Origin: Desulfamplus sp.
GTDB lineage: Bacteria; Desulfobacterota; Desulfobacteria; Desulfobacterales; Desulfobacteraceae
Length of the DNA: 23,484 bases
NCBI GenBank assembly: GCA_015233755.1
Contig: JADFXA010000005.1
Coordinates: 1-23,484, forward strand
Reading direction: 5' to 3'
This document shows, piece after piece, positions 22,794-23,484 of this stretch (its first letter is position 1; every line of letters begins with the position of its first letter). The notes below the pieces were generated by a model that was not told the DNA's origin, searched no databases, and saw only the letters and a program-made list of their open reading frames with translations. The translations under genes and the position numbers were made by a program.

Positions 22794-23484
22794 TTAAAAT
22801 GGTAACTCAAACCAAAAAGTGCTGCCTTTTTCAACTTCACTTTCAACACCAATTGTACCTCCAATAGCTTCTGTTGCCAATTTACAAAATGCCATACCAA
22901 GACCTGTAGAATGAACTTTTATCTGTTTTTTAGACTCAACTTGAAAAAATTTATCAAATATTTTTTCATGATACTCTAACGGAATCCCATGTCCATTATC
23001 TGAGATTGAGACCTTAACTCTATCATCACTAACTTTTTTGATGCAGACATTAATCTTTCCGCTTTTTTGATCAGTAAATTTGATAGCATTGTCTATAAGG
23101 TTTTGGCAGATACGTTGAATAATATTTGGATCAGAAATAAAATTTGGAATTTCATCTGACTGTTCAAACGTTAAAATACGTTCTCCTTTTATAAAATCAA
23201 ACATCTGGATTGTCTGACTTACAATCTGTTTAAGGCTTATCTTATATAGCTGCAAAGTCATCTGCTTTGCTTCAATTTTGCTTATATCAAGCATATTGCT
23301 TATCATATTAGTTATTTTAATTGCAGAATTTGACGCACCATAAATATATTTAATTAAGGAATCTGTACCTTCTTTGGTTTTCTCTAATTGCATTTTTACC
23401 ATTTCAAGACTGCCCATAATAACCATAAGAGGAGATTTCATATCATGTGCAATCATGTGTATGAGTCCATCACGTAATTTCTCA
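22794..23484 (-). CDS. Sensor histidine kinase, 5' end beyond the window
   Basis: The C-terminal 229 residues of a histidine kinase. The frame stays open to the window edge: the residues before the ATG at 23456 read EKLRDGLIH, continuing the standard dimerisation helix, so that ATG is not the true start. HisKA has the phospho-His in IAHDMKSPL, the form found in kinases with N-terminal receiver or PAS domains. The HATPase has NLIDNAIKFT (N box), SISDNGHGIP (D box) and HSTGLGMAFCKLA (G box), and ends in STFWFELPF. There is no receiver or Hpt after the kinase core. It may be a REC-HisKA protein feeding the next hybrid kinase, but the input part is not visible. Confidence 0.88.
   Translation of the reverse strand, partial: EKLRDGLIHMIAHDMKSPLMVIMGSLEMVKMQLEKTKEGTDSLIKYIYGASNSAIKITNMISNMLDISKIEAKQMTLQLYKISLKQIVSQTIQMFDFIKGERILTFEQSDEIPNFISDPNIIQRICQNLIDNAIKFTDQKSGKINVCIKKVSDDRVKVSISDNGHGIPLEYHEKIFDKFFQVESKKQIKVHSTGLGMAFCKLATEAIGGTIGVESEVEKGSTFWFELPF

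Overview
The window is AT-rich bacterial chromosome with dense, short-spaced genes and no tRNA, rRNA, transposase, phage or CRISPR signal. The gene set suggests an anaerobic Gram-negative bacterium of the Desulfobacterota type: futalosine-route menaquinone synthesis (mqnB), an IspH fused to a UbiA-like membrane domain, ThyX instead of ThyA, LeuC of the short (about 420-residue) class, and many hybrid histidine kinases. The lineage is inferred from gene content and not proven.

Region 1 (1-3800, plus strand). A terminator belonging to a gene left of the window is followed 15 bases later by a membrane-anchored protein. This protein appears to combine a lipocalin-like domain with a FliL-like domain. 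Then come leuC and leuD (isopropylmalate isomerase), a GC-rich hairpin, and thyX.

Region 2 (3800-12580, minus strand). It converges on thyX across an intergenic stretch with two interleaved inverted repeats. Read in the direction of transcription it holds: a REC-TPR response regulator, parA, parB, an ispH-ubiA fusion, a large FapA/DUF342 protein with GspE_N-like N-terminal repeats, queD and an alpha/beta hydrolase. Gaps are 26-62 bases, so it may be one long transcript starting from a candidate promoter near 12616.

Region 3 (12678-23484 and beyond, minus strand). This is a very compact nine-gene signalling cluster with gaps of 36 bases or less. In transcription order it holds: a histidine kinase cut by the window edge, a REC-HisKA-HATPase-REC-Hpt hybrid kinase, siaA-siaB-siaC-siaD, futalosine hydrolase, an AI-2E family membrane protein, and a second HisKA-HATPase-REC-REC-Hpt hybrid kinase. 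SiaA (membrane sensor plus PP2C phosphatase), SiaB (GHKL-type kinase), SiaC (small phosphoprotein) and SiaD (GGEEF diguanylate cyclase) occur in the same order as the Pseudomonas aeruginosa siaABCD operon, which controls c-di-GMP and aggregation. Here the module sits between phosphorelay kinases, and I consider this the most interesting system in the window.

A second theme is that conserved housekeeping and signalling proteins (IspH, MqnB, ParA, LeuC and the hybrid kinase) carry in-frame polar, Asn/Ser/Glu-rich insertions. In three genes the DNA shows short tandem duplications (54-, 21- and 36-base periods), which suggests replication slippage as the source. All gaps without a gene are below 130 bases.
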